Below, piece after piece: positions 6,363 to 15,112 of a stretch of DNA of 18,374 nt. Below the pieces are notes generated by a model. It had not been told where the DNA came from and ran no database searches. It worked only from the letters and a program-made list of their open reading frames with translations. Position numbers and translations under genes: made by a program. Each line of letters starts with the position of its first letter. Positions within the stretch are counted from its first letter, which is position 1. The DNA is taken from the NCBI GenBank assembly GCA_021777685.1, contig JAJYDH010000060.1:1-18374 (forward strand). The letters are read 5' to 3'. The stretch is from Planctomycetota bacterium. Lineage in GTDB: Bacteria; Planctomycetota; Planctomycetia; Isosphaerales; Isosphaeraceae.

Positions 6363-7694
6363 TCATCGATCCTTCGCGGCCGTCCGGTAGTCGTCGAGGA
6401 TAGCCTCGGCGACTCGATCGGCCATCACGTCGTTCCCGGCCTGGTAGAAGTGGCAGATGTCGCAGTAGACGGGCTCGGCATGGCCGTCGAACATCCGCGT
6501 CAGGTCGGTGAACCTCTCCCCCCTGGCCTTGAGGTCGCGGCCCTCCCGGATCATCAGGGGATACCCATCCCTGATCCCCGGCCGGTACATCTCGTCGCGG
6601 TGGTCCGCCATGAACCGCTCGTCCGCCGTCAGGGGCTTCGAGCCGGAGAGGACCAGATTCGGCTGGAGGAAATGAAAATAGCGGATACCGTTCGCGGCAC
6701 AGAGCTTATCAAGCTGGATCGAGCTGTTCTTCCAGATCGAGACGAGTTGCTGATAGAGTTCCGCGCGTGACGTGAACGTCGCGCCCGGCCCTTCCACGGC
6801 GTAGTTCGGGGTCGAGGGAGCGTCCTTGCGATACTCATCCTGAAGTTCGATCATCCGGATCTCGGCCCTCGAGTCGAAGATCCACCAGAGGAGGTTGCAG
6901 AGCGGCGAATACCTCCAGGGGAGGCGAGAATAGCCGCGGGCCATGTCCTCGCGGGTCTCCACCTGATGCTCCAGGCGGCCCACATACCGGGCGACCCGGG
7001 GCCCGGACGTCGAGACCCGCGAATGCCAGCTCCTCGGGAACGCCGGGAAGACGCGGTTCCCGAGGTTCTCGGCCTCGTAGAGGACGGCGTCGTTGAACCC
7101 GTCGATATTCACGATCACGTCGAATTCGGCGCCGAGTGTCAGCAGGTAATTGAGCGTCATGAGCTGCTGGGGCTGCTTGTAGCCGGAGACGGCGATGTCG
7201 ACGAAGACGATCTCCTTCCCCGCGAAAGCCGGGGCCTTGCTCAAGGCTTCCCCGAGCCTCTTGGTGCCATCCAGGTAGAATCCGCAGGCGACCGAACCGC
7301 CCATGATGCCGACGATAACCTTGCCCGGCGAGCGGGATTGGATGGGAGATTTCTCGTCCACGTACCCGTAACGACTCACGACGCAATCGTGCAACTTGCC
7401 GTCGGTGCCGCCGCAGGCCCCCTTCGGCGGCACCTCCGTGTACCCGACGAACGGGTGGACCTGCAGGACCAAGCTTTCCCTCGTCGCGAGCTTGTGGAGC
7501 AGGTCGGAGCGCTCGCGCCCGATCGAGTCCATCCAGTCGATCCGGCCGGAATAGACCCCGTAGATCACGAAGACGAGTAGCTCCGTGACCAGGTACAAGA
7601 GGAGGAGATATGTCGCGGAAAACAGGAGGCGCCTGGGACGGCCGATGTGGCGTCGTGTCCTGTTCGATGCCTCGGCCGTCGGTCGATCGGTCAT
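6363..7694 (-). CDS. membrane-anchored SGNH/GDSL-type hydrolase
   Basis: A 443-residue protein from the ATG at 7694; an in-frame ATG at 7757 adds 21 residues that look non-native. A basic N-terminus (RTRRHIGRPRR) precedes one membrane helix at about 23-48, leaving a large extracytoplasmic domain. SGNH blocks are visible: GGSVACG with the probable nucleophile Ser134, Gly171 in SGYKQP, GFND with Asn201, and CDICHFYQAGN with Asp412 and His415. Such enzymes are esterases or acyl-transfer enzymes acting on cell-surface polysaccharide or lipid; the substrate is not readable. The ribosome site is weak (GGGGG). A divergent C-terminal SGNH fragment starts about 90 bp away. Confidence 0.85.
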   Translation of the reverse strand: MTDRPTAEASNRTRRHIGRPRRLLFSATYLLLLYLVTELLVFVIYGVYSGRIDWMDSIGRERSDLLHKLATRESLVLQVHPFVGYTEVPPKGACGGTDGKLHDCVVSRYGYVDEKSPIQSRSPGKVIVGIMGGSVACGFYLDGTKRLGEALSKAPAFAGKEIVFVDIAVSGYKQPQQLMTLNYLLTLGAEFDVIVNIDGFNDAVLYEAENLGNRVFPAFPRSWHSRVSTSGPRVARYVGRLEHQVETREDMARGYSRLPWRYSPLCNLLWWIFDSRAEIRMIELQDEYRKDAPSTPNYAVEGPGATFTSRAELYQQLVSIWKNSSIQLDKLCAANGIRYFHFLQPNLVLSGSKPLTADERFMADHRDEMYRPGIRDGYPLMIREGRDLKARGERFTDLTRMFDGHAEPVYCDICHFYQAGNDVMADRVAEAILDDYRTAAKDR

Positions 7695-7786
7695 GCCTGG
7701 CCCCCGGAATCCCGAGCAGCTTCTCGAATCTGGATGAAGTCGTCGAAGACTCGGCATTCTAGCAGACGCGGCACCGATCGCGAGGG

Positions 7787-8269
7787 TTGGAAAAAGTGAG
7801 GGGTGCCCTCTCGAATCTGGACGGGGCCGGGAGCGTGGGAACGAGGGGGGCGCTCGACGTGCTCGCGGGCGGCGGCGATTGGGACGAGGGGATGTACTGG
7901 ATCGGGGCGATCGACGACTTCTGCCGGTCGAAGTCGACCCGCTGCCTGATGGTCCCGGCGCCGTTCGAATCGCAGGTCGTGGTCCGGGGGAACCAGGGAC
8001 ATTTCCCCGGGAAGCTCTCCGACCTCCGGCCGGACTCGCCGATGTTCCTCCTCAACCCGGTCGAAGCGTTCGTCGACGAGCATCTCCGCCTGGTCGACGA
8101 GGCGACGGCGCTCGGCCGGCGGCCGGCGACCAGCCCGCTGTTCAACGGCCACCTGAGCGACGGCCACTTCTCGGCCAGGGGGGCGGCCCTCTGGGCCCGA
8201 GAGGTAGGACGCCGGGTCGTCCGGCTGTTCAAGCCCTCGATGAGGCCGGGCGACGGCGGGGAGAGATGA
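7787..8269 (+). CDS. SGNH-type C-terminal fragment, probable remnant
   Basis: The frame is open from 7762, after a TAG, to 8269 with strongly G/C-biased third positions, so it is or was coding. The product (160 codons from the TTG at 7787) ends with DGHFSARGAALWA, an SGNH block V with Asp125 and His127. Before it come NPVEAFVDEHLRLVDE and a mid-domain strand CLMVPAPFESQVVV. The GDS nucleophile block, the Gly block and the Asn block are all missing. It therefore looks like the 3' end of a larger hydrolase gene whose 5' part was lost, perhaps when the minus-strand SGNH gene arrived. A GTG at 7796 behind GAGGG could still allow translation. A small stand-alone protein cannot be excluded. Confidence 0.6.
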   Translation: MEKVRGALSNLDGAGSVGTRGALDVLAGGGDWDEGMYWIGAIDDFCRSKSTRCLMVPAPFESQVVVRGNQGHFPGKLSDLRPDSPMFLLNPVEAFVDEHLRLVDEATALGRRPATSPLFNGHLSDGHFSARGAALWAREVGRRVVRLFKPSMRPGDGGER

Positions 8270-8423
8270 CGCAAGTCCGAAGACCGACCGGGCCGCGACT
8301 GTCCTCTCGTCGTTTCGTAGGGTCGGGCTTGCCCTGATGCCCGGGCCGCTCGTCGGCAGTCGGAATACCAAATTAAAATTGATGGACTACTACAAGAGGG
8401 GACTTTGCAATCCTCCTGGCGAA

Positions 8424-8452
8424 TTGACGGCTTGACTTGATCCAGATCTCAT
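8424..8452 (+). promoter_or_regulatory. weak candidate promoter
   Basis: TTGACG (8424-8429), then 17 bases, then TCTCAT (8447-8452, 4 of 6 matches to TATAAT). The sequence just upstream (AAATTAAAATTGATG) is locally A+T-rich. It would start a transcript about 50 nt before the terminator at 8509 and about 120 nt before the 78-residue gene. A second TTGACT at 8432 lacks a well-spaced partner. Confidence 0.28.
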
Positions 8453-8508
8453 GGCACTTTAGACAAGTCGAGTCGGCTGATGATCGGCCCACTCATTCGG
8501 TCAAGCAG

Positions 8509-8547
8509 GCCCCGCCGTGCATGTCATGCACGGCGGGGCTTTTTTTT
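8509..8547 (+). terminator. strong intrinsic terminator ahead of a small gene
   Basis: GCCCCGCCGTGCAT (8509-8522) pairs perfectly over 14 bp with ATGCACGGCGGGGC (8526-8539) around a three-base loop, and eight T follow directly (8540-8547). This is a textbook Rho-independent terminator on the plus strand. The nearest upstream plus-strand coding sequence ends 240 bp earlier. The ribosome site of the next gene begins 13 bp after the T run, so it could end the SGNH fragment transcript, define a short RNA, or act as an attenuator in the leader of the next gene. Confidence 0.88.
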
Positions 8548-8578
8548 GTCATCCCGAACCGGAGAGGAGATCGCGACG

Positions 8579-8815
8579 ATGGCCGTTATGACAGCGACGC
8601 CCGGACGCACCGCGACGGAAGTGGCCCCTCGGGGCATCTGCCGGCGAACGGGGTATTACTTCAAGGTCACGCCCCGCCCCGTGGGCCGGCATTTCTGGGT
8701 GGGGGCCTTTGCCGATCACAACTCGGCGAACGAGGCAAGGCGGAAGGATTACCCCTGGCCCCGCTATGAGACCGACGAGCCCTGGTATTTCACCGACGGG
8801 TGCGGCGTGTCCTGA
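8579..8815 (+). CDS. small hypothetical protein (78 aa)
   Basis: The ATG at 8579 is chosen because GGAGAGGAG (8561-8569) lies 9 nt upstream. An earlier in-frame ATG at 8480 would run through the terminator hairpin. The product is soluble, basic in the first half and rich in aromatic residues. The core reads TGYYFKVTPRPVGRHFWVGAFADHNSANEARRKDYPWPRYETDEPWYF, and I do not recognise the family. Third positions are G/C-biased, consistent with a native gene. A strong terminator directly upstream is unusual for a gene with its own leader. Confidence 0.65.
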   Translation: MAVMTATPGRTATEVAPRGICRRTGYYFKVTPRPVGRHFWVGAFADHNSANEARRKDYPWPRYETDEPWYFTDGCGVS

Positions 8816-8871
8816 TCGGATAAGGCCCCGGGCCCGGTTGGGACGGCGTCGGGGAGGGAAATGGCCGAGAG

Positions 8872-9126
8872 AAGGGGACGTTTCTCACCATTCTTGATAA
8901 GGCTAGGAGTTACGCAGTTGACAATTGGTCCAGGCCGGCAGGCTTTGGATTGGTCAATTCTGGTAGGGTGGGCACCGCCCACCACGATCGAGGAAGCATG
9001 GTGGGCGGTGCCCATCCTACCAGAATTGCCCGTCTTTCCGATTCGAGATAGCTCTGAACCGTCAATTGCGTAACTCCTAAAGGCATCCTAGGTTTCCCCA
9101 ATCCCAGCCAATCAGGACGTCCCCTT
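8872..9126. repeat. outer inverted repeat that encloses the MITE-like element
   Basis: AAGGGGACGT (8872-8881) and its exact complement ACGTCCCCTT (9117-9126) flank the 8904-9079 element. Removing that element and one copy of its 5-bp duplication brings the two arms within about 60 bp of each other. This suggests an older palindromic intergenic unit into which the element inserted. The arms are only 10 bp, so chance is possible. Confidence 0.35.
8904..9079. mobile_element. MITE-like element, 176 bp, with 19-bp TIRs and 5-bp target duplication
   Basis: The left end TAGGAGTTACGCAGTTGAC (8904-8922) is the inverted complement of the right end GTCAATTGCGTAACTCCTA (9061-9079) with one mismatch. AAGGC stands immediately before the left end (8899-8903) and immediately after the right end (9080-9084), as expected for a target-site duplication. 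The interior has no ORF of transposase type. It holds a second 29-bp inverted repeat (8956-8984 with 8999-9027, one mismatch) of the GTAGGGTGGGC family. It is therefore a non-autonomous element that needs a transposase in trans. I cannot assign its parent IS family from the ends alone. Confidence 0.82.
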
Positions 9127-9218
9127 TCCGTTCCCCGAGCCAGGAAAGTCCCGATGGTCGGCATCGACCCTGTCTTCGGGGCGATGTTACAGTGGACGGC
9201 AGGAGGACCATCAAGACC

Positions 9219-9509
9219 ATGACCGTCCATTTGTCCAAAGACCTGGAAAGATTCATCATCTCGCTGGTCGATCGCGGGCGATTTGCTTCGGTCGACGAGG
9301 CGATGGCCGCCGCCGCCCACATGCTCCTCGGCCATCAGGGACCGGCCTGCATGTCGGCGACCGAGGCCGACATTCATCGGCACATGCTCGAAATCGGCCT
9401 GTTGAGCCGCCTGCCCGAGACCGCCGCCGACCACGACAATCCGAACGACCAGCCCATCGCCATCGAGGGCGAACCCCTCTCGGAAACCGTCATCCGCGAG
9501 CGCCGCTGA
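9219..9509 (+). CDS. ParD/RHH-like antitoxin of a type II toxin-antitoxin pair
   Basis: A 96-residue protein from the ATG at 9219, with AGGAGGA (9201-9207) 11 nt upstream; an in-frame GTG-type start at 9192 is less likely. The N-terminus (MTVHLSKDLERFIISLVDRGRFASVDEAMAAA) reads as a short strand followed by two helices, the ribbon-helix-helix pattern of ParD-like antitoxins. This part would bind the operator DNA. The acidic, flexible C-terminal half (ETAADHDNPNDQPIAIEGEPLSETVIRE) is the usual toxin-binding tail. The stop is one base before the ATG of a PIN-domain toxin remnant, as in a coupled operon. With the toxin broken, the antitoxin may be a relic or an orphan. Confidence 0.68.
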   Translation: MTVHLSKDLERFIISLVDRGRFASVDEAMAAAAHMLLGHQGPACMSATEADIHRHMLEIGLLSRLPETAADHDNPNDQPIAIEGEPLSETVIRERR

Positions 9510-9510
9510 G

Positions 9511-9699
9511 ATGGCGGTCTTCTTCTTCGACACCAGCGGCATCGTCAAGCGTCACGTCTCCGAGGCTGGCAATGCCCGGGTCCGCTCCCTGACCCGGGCC
9601 AAGGCGGGCCACACGCTCTATCTCACCAGCATCACCGCCGTCGAGATGACTTCGGCGATCACCCGGCGGCAGCGAACCGGCAGTGTTGGTAGCTGGTAG
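9511..9699 (+). pseudogene. vapC: truncated VapC-type PIN-domain toxin
   Basis: The 62 codons start MAVFFFDTSGIVKRHV, the classic first PIN strand with catalytic Asp7. They continue to LYLTSITAVEMTSAITRR with Glu45, the second acidic ligand. VapC-type toxins run to about 130-150 residues and need one or two more acidic residues, which are absent. The stop (TAG at 9697-9699) belongs to a palindromic repeat that begins at 9695. The following sequence is A+T-rich and shows no PIN continuation, so the 3' half is lost rather than displaced nearby. An intact protein would be a ribonuclease inhibited by the upstream antitoxin. As it stands it is probably inactive. Confidence 0.78.
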
Positions 9700-9751
9700 G
9701 CTGGGTCGAGACCCAGCGATTCCCCGAAGCCGGGTCTCGACCCAACCTACC
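9695..9751. repeat. palindromic repeat at the broken end of the toxin gene
   Basis: GGTAGGCTGGGTCGAGACCC (9695-9714) and 9732-9751 are inverted complements with one mismatch over 20 bp, separated by 17 bp. Each arm also holds the smaller palindrome GGGTCGAGACCC. The 5' arm supplies the stop codon of the toxin remnant. The opening GGTAGGCTGGG resembles, but is not identical to, the GTAGGGTGGGC repeat family found elsewhere in the window. Confidence 0.7.
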
Positions 9752-9930
9752 CAACTCCATTTTCCTTTTTCTTCCTCCTGCTGCACCTCTTTGACCAATT
9801 TTATGGATTGGGCGAACATTTTCGCTTGGATTACCGATTGGTTAGAAGGCACAGCGAGATCGACCTAATCTCTTTTCAAGAAACAGGTTAAGTCTGATTA
9901 ATTTCTGCGCGGTGCTAATCCAGAATTAAT
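9752..9930. other. A+T-rich gene-free stretch at the edge of the probable island
   Basis: Composition drops sharply compared with the flanking plus-strand genes. No ORF with a ribosome site is seen on either strand. A minus-strand frame starting at 9852 (MPSNQSVIQAKMF...) runs into the palindromic repeat and the antisense of the toxin gene, so I do not accept it. The stretch lies downstream of the stop of the AlbA_2 gene; no convincing terminator was found. Confidence 0.45.
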
Positions 9931-11661
9931 CTAAGAATCCGCCTTAAGTCGGTATCGAGGTTTATTAGTAGGGCCAAATTTTTCAAGAAACCCACTTTCA
10001 CCGCTGTACTTCGCCAAAAGTCGTGACGATTCGACTTTTGCTGAACCAGATCCTCCCAACCCGAGTAATTCGCGAAGTTCCGAATTGTTTATCGAGCCAT
10101 GATCTTGAACATAGTTTCTAATCGCCTCTTTATCGCGGTCCGGATCGATGCTTCTTGCGTGAGTGTAGATCGCTCGACCAACGAGGTCCCTAGCCACTCC
10201 TCTTGTCAAATGATATTTGGCCGGCTTCGACCGTCCAACTCTTTCCAAGATGGACAGAGGCGGCATTGAATGGCTTTCCAAAATATCTAGCGCTTCTCGC
10301 TGCGACGTCTGCAGTAAATTTGTCGCTTCAGGAGTCGCAATATATTGGTGGTTTTGCATATAGGTCAAAATAAGCAGACTGTCCAGCCAAAGGTCGCGAC
10401 CTTCCTTGCTCCACTTAGCAACGAGCTTGGCCATTCTTTCGTCGACCGATCCGTCGAACAACCTGAGCGTGACTCGCTCCCCGTTCGATTCATATTCAGG
10501 AATTCGTTTTCCATAGCGAAGCATGGGTATGAAGATCCGACTGCGCCCCATACCGGCTCTTTCGACAAGTCGAAGCTTTTCGAAAGCCTCGGCCAGTCGC
10601 CGATTGCGAGCGAATGGCTCTTGACGAAGAATATTGCTTGGAGTGATCCCCCCGAGAAATCCCCCTGGGCTTGTCACGGCGAGTTGAGTATTTGCGTGTC
10701 GAATCAACACCTCATTAGGTGACAAATAATCTCGGTGTGTCAAGGCATTGAGGACCGCTTCACGGACAACATCCACCGGGAAAGCTGGGATGCGGATTTT
10801 TGTAAAGCCAAAAGACAATTCGTATTCGGGGTTTGTCGGCCCCTCAAAAACGGCCTCCAACCGCTCGATAATTGCCAAAAGACCGTCAGTCCAACTCGCA
10901 TTGCGTGCCGCCTGCATAGGCGAAGACAGATGCACATAATGAACTTGATGTTGGGGCATTATCTCTCTGATAATATCTTGGCGACCAAACAAAAGAAGTC
11001 CCGCATTGGTCACCCTCCCGGTGGAAACTACACCTAAGCTTTCCAAGAATTTTTGGTCGCTTATCTGCGCACTCAACAGTGGCGAGTCCGGCTGATAGCG
11101 GCGGAGGAAATTTCTCCCGCGAGCGATCTCGACTGCATCGAGTTCGGCAAAGGTTACATTTTGGGCAGGTTCGGCACTCCAATCAACCACACCGCTTCGG
11201 ACTTGCATGCGGGCAAATTCGGTAGGATCGAGTGGCATACAGGACTTGGCCACGCGAACTTTGAATAGCCCGGCCGATGTCCCATATGGCGGGTCGTTGC
11301 CCTTGAGTACTCGAACGACCAACAATTTGCCCGTCCCTTCCGGAACGTTCAACTCAGCCAACTCTGCATGAATATGGGGCCGGGTATCGTTGAAGATTGC
11401 CTGTTTCCACTGATCAAGACAGAAATGACCAACTCCTTGAACCGCATTGCCACGTCCAATTACCTTATCGTTGATCCCGAAAACCAAGGCTCCCCCTTTA
11501 GAATTCGCGAAACAAACCGCATATTCAACGGCGACTTTCAAACTATTCTTCGAGTTTTCCCAAAGCTTAAAATCGAGAAGATCGCTCTCTAACGAATCGG
11601 CTGGGATCGTCTCCAACCGATCGAGCATGGCCAAAATTTCATCATTGTCAGGGATCGTCAC
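9931..11661 (-). CDS. AlbA_2 (Schlafen-type) DNA-binding and ATPase-like regulator
   Basis: A 576-residue protein starting at a GTG (11661) behind TGGAGGG. Residues of about 22-150 form an AlbA_2 domain: ESDLLDFKLW at 25-34 and FANSKGGALVFGI at 51-63. Residues of about 290-400 resemble the HATPase_c_4 module of RecG-like regulators: REAVLNALTHRDY at 300-312, SPGGFLGGIT at 331-340 and RNRRLAEAF...RAGMGRSRIF at 352-377. The remaining residues look like winged-helix DNA-binding units. Such proteins are usually annotated as transcriptional regulators, and some occur in defence or mobile loci. Codon use is far more A+T-rich than in neighbours: 25 of 60 bases at 10081-10140 are G or C, against 41 of 60 in a ptsI sample at 16081-16140. 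This suggests horizontal acquisition. No partner gene is adjacent. Confidence 0.85.
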   Translation of the reverse strand: MTIPDNDEILAMLDRLETIPADSLESDLLDFKLWENSKNSLKVAVEYAVCFANSKGGALVFGINDKVIGRGNAVQGVGHFCLDQWKQAIFNDTRPHIHAELAELNVPEGTGKLLVVRVLKGNDPPYGTSAGLFKVRVAKSCMPLDPTEFARMQVRSGVVDWSAEPAQNVTFAELDAVEIARGRNFLRRYQPDSPLLSAQISDQKFLESLGVVSTGRVTNAGLLLFGRQDIIREIMPQHQVHYVHLSSPMQAARNASWTDGLLAIIERLEAVFEGPTNPEYELSFGFTKIRIPAFPVDVVREAVLNALTHRDYLSPNEVLIRHANTQLAVTSPGGFLGGITPSNILRQEPFARNRRLAEAFEKLRLVERAGMGRSRIFIPMLRYGKRIPEYESNGERVTLRLFDGSVDERMAKLVAKWSKEGRDLWLDSLLILTYMQNHQYIATPEATNLLQTSQREALDILESHSMPPLSILERVGRSKPAKYHLTRGVARDLVGRAIYTHARSIDPDRDKEAIRNYVQDHGSINNSELRELLGLGGSGSAKVESSRLLAKYSGESGFLEKFGPTNKPRYRLKADS

Positions 11662-11694
11662 GCCAGGCCCTCCAGCGAATCTCGGCAGCGTATT

Positions 11695-13377
<1,683 letters not shown>

Positions 13378-13573
13378 AGCAGCACTCCGGGGACGCAGGA
13401 CTCAGGGGCTTCCGCGTGGAATCGTCCGGGATGGATGGTAAGATGTCGGTCGTGACTTCGACCGGATCGCGACTCCCAACCGGTCGTGATGACAGCCTAA
13501 GCGATCGGACTTCCCCGGGCGAGAGGGTGTGTCCCCAAGTCCTGAGTCCCGAGTCGTTTGGTCGGCCGGGCCC

Positions 13574-13602
13574 TTGACCGGGGGTGGGGCCGGGGTTAAC
13601 CT
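13574..13602 (+). promoter_or_regulatory. sigma70-like promoter for the hpf-pts block
   Basis: TTGACC (13574-13579), a 17-base spacer, and TAACCT (13597-13602) form a good vegetative-type promoter in otherwise G+C-rich DNA. The start of transcription would fall near 13609, about 55 nt ahead of the hpf start. The leader contains a small GTGC/GCAC hairpin near 13616-13628. The region from 13378 to 13573 shows no other feature I can support. Confidence 0.55.
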
Positions 13603-13663
13603 GTGAAGACGCCCGGTGCGTCATGCACGGACCGGCGGGGCTGTACTGGCAAGGAGCGGACGG

Positions 13664-13987
13664 GTGCAAATCGAGATCTCAACCCGCCACGGGAACCTGC
13701 AACCGGGGCAATCTCAGTATCTCCACGACAAGGCCGACAAGCTGGTCAAGTACTTCGACCGGCTGATGTCGGTCGAGGTGGCCGTCGACCACGGCAAGCA
13801 CTCGTGGCTGGTGGAGATCCGGGCCTCGGCCGAGCACAAGCACGACTTCTTCGCCAAGGAAGAGGGGCCGACCCCCGAGGCGGCGATGGACAGTTGCGTC
13901 CACAAGGTGGAAGAGCAGCTCCGCCGCTACAAGGACAAGGTCCAGCACCACAAGGGCGAGACGTCGCTGGGCGGGGAGCCGGAGTGA
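13664..13987 (+). CDS. hpf: ribosome hibernation promoting factor (short HPF/RaiA family)
   Basis: A 107-residue protein from the GTG at 13664, with AAGGAG (13651-13656) 7 nt upstream; the earlier in-frame ATG at 13616 has no such site. The sequence starts VQIEISTRHGNLQPGQSQYLHDKADKLVKYFDR, matching the beta-alpha-beta opening of HPF/RaiA. It continues with the AEHKHDFFAKEEGPTPEAAMDSCVHKVEEQLRRYKDKVQHHK segment that lines the ribosomal decoding centre. There is no C-terminal dimerisation domain, so it is the short type. It binds the 30S subunit and idles ribosomes under starvation. It opens the pts block, recalling the hpf-ptsN neighbourhood known from the rpoN operon of proteobacteria. Confidence 0.92.
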   Translation: MQIEISTRHGNLQPGQSQYLHDKADKLVKYFDRLMSVEVAVDHGKHSWLVEIRASAEHKHDFFAKEEGPTPEAAMDSCVHKVEEQLRRYKDKVQHHKGETSLGGEPE

Positions 13988-14141
13988 CGCCTTTCACCCT
14001 TCCGCCGGCCCCGACCGCCCCCCGGGCCGCATCAAGGTTCGCCGCGCCGGAAGGCCGCCCGGCCGATCCCGGCCGTCGGCCCCGGCGCACCGCCCGGGAG
14101 GCCCGGCTGGCGGGCCCGGCGGCACGACGATGGAGGGCCGG

Positions 14142-14612
14142 ATGAAGCTTTCGGATTTCGTGGTCAGCGAGGCCATCCTGGTCGACCTCCAGGCGACCGG
14201 CAAGGAAGAGGCGATCCGCGAGATCGTCCGGAGCCTCGGCGCCGCCGGCCAGGTCGCCGAGGGGGACATGGAGGGCGTGATCCGCGCCATCCTCGGCCGC
14301 GAGGAGCTGGGCTCGACCGGGATCGGCCAGGGTGTGGCGGTGCCTCACACCCGGCACCCGACGGTCAATCGGCTGGTGGGGACGGTGGCCCTGTCGCGCC
14401 GGGGGGTCGACTTCGCGGCCCTCGACGGCGACCCCGTGGATATCTTCTTCCTGCTGATCTCGCCGCCGAATCAGCCGGGGGACCACCTCCGGGCGCTGGA
14501 GAACATCTCGCGGCACCTGAAGGATGAGCGGTTCGTCAGCTTCCTCCGGCAGGCCAAGAGCCGGGAGTCCGTCGTCGAGTTGCTGGAGGAGGCCGACCAG
14601 GCCGCCTCCTGA
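14142..14612 (+). CDS. ptsN: PTS EIIA of the fructose/nitrogen type
   Basis: A 156-residue EIIA protein. The phosphorylated histidine is His69 in GVAVPHTRHP. GREELGSTGIGQG precedes it and FFLLISPPNQPGDHLRALENISRHL follows, as in the PTS EIIA type-2 (PtsN/FruA) family. The ATG at 14142 is chosen because GGAGGG (14132-14137) is close upstream and MKLSDFV is the usual beginning; the ATG at 14130 lacks a site. The protein receives phosphate from HPr and, in the nitrogen-type branch, regulates other proteins rather than passing phosphate to a sugar. It lies 154 bp after hpf and 185 bp before the HPr gene. No EIIB or EIIC gene is present in the window. Confidence 0.92.
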   Translation: MKLSDFVVSEAILVDLQATGKEEAIREIVRSLGAAGQVAEGDMEGVIRAILGREELGSTGIGQGVAVPHTRHPTVNRLVGTVALSRRGVDFAALDGDPVDIFFLLISPPNQPGDHLRALENISRHLKDERFVSFLRQAKSRESVVELLEEADQAAS

Positions 14613-14797
14613 GCTGATCGGGAGCGATCTGGCCCCTCGACCCGTCCGTCGCGCCCGCCGCCGTCGTCCGGCGACGGGCCGTGGAGAAGCCCCCGGGCTC
14701 CCGGGGCCCGCGGTGAGCGACCCCCGGCCCGGCCCGGGGCGATCCGGCCCGGAGGCCCCGCCGACCGCCCCTCGTCCTCTGGCCGACCGAGCCGCCG

Positions 14798-15112
14798 ATG
14801 AGCCAAGACCTCCAGGTCGCCCGCCGCCAGGTCGAGATCCTCAACGCCCTGGGGCTCCATCTCCGGCCGGCCGACAAGTTCGTCCGCCTGGCCCACCGGT
14901 TCCAGTCCGAGATCCGCGTCAACCACGAGGGGCATGAGATCAACGGCAAGAGCATCCTCGACCTGACGACGCTGGCCGCCGAGTGCGGCACGATGCTTGT
15001 CCTTGAGGCGCGCGGCCCCGATGCCGAGGCGGCGGTCGAGGCGCTGGCCGAGCTGGTCCTCGCGCGATTCCACGAGACCGAGGAGGGGCACGACAAGGAC
15101 CCCGCCCGATGA
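14798..15112 (+). CDS. ptsH: PTS phosphocarrier protein HPr
   Basis: A 104-residue HPr-fold protein. The active histidine is His21 in LGLHLRPADKFV. The regulatory serine region is NGKSILDLTTLAA with Ser52, equivalent to the Ser46 site of HPr, so phosphorylation by an HPr kinase is possible. It is somewhat longer than the usual 85-90 residues, with about seven extra residues at the N-terminus and a charged C-terminal tail (HETEEGHDKDPAR). It carries phosphate from enzyme I to EIIA in the cytosol. The ribosome site is weak. The intergenic sequence ahead of it is rich in palindromes (CCCGGGGC type). Its stop overlaps an ATG (ATGA at 15109-15112) of the longer possible enzyme I frame. Confidence 0.95.
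   Translation: MSQDLQVARRQVEILNALGLHLRPADKFVRLAHRFQSEIRVNHEGHEINGKSILDLTTLAAECGTMLVLEARGPDAEAAVEALAELVLARFHETEEGHDKDPAR

Noticed and set aside
8910..9548. A 212-codon minus-strand frame through the MITE and the antitoxin region
   Set aside because: Its C-terminal part (ILVGWAPPT-type phrases) is translated inverted repeat, and the rest is antisense to the toxin-antitoxin genes.
9490..9852. A minus-strand frame starting MPSNQSVIQAKMF
   Set aside because: It runs straight through the 20-bp palindromic repeat and antisense to vapC. There is no ribosome site support.
13613..13642. Similarity between the hpf leader (GTCATGCACGG...CGGGGCT) and the terminator at 8523-8540
   Set aside because: The shared words are short (11 and 7 bp) and the hpf copy has a 5-bp insertion and no T run, so chance similarity is likely.
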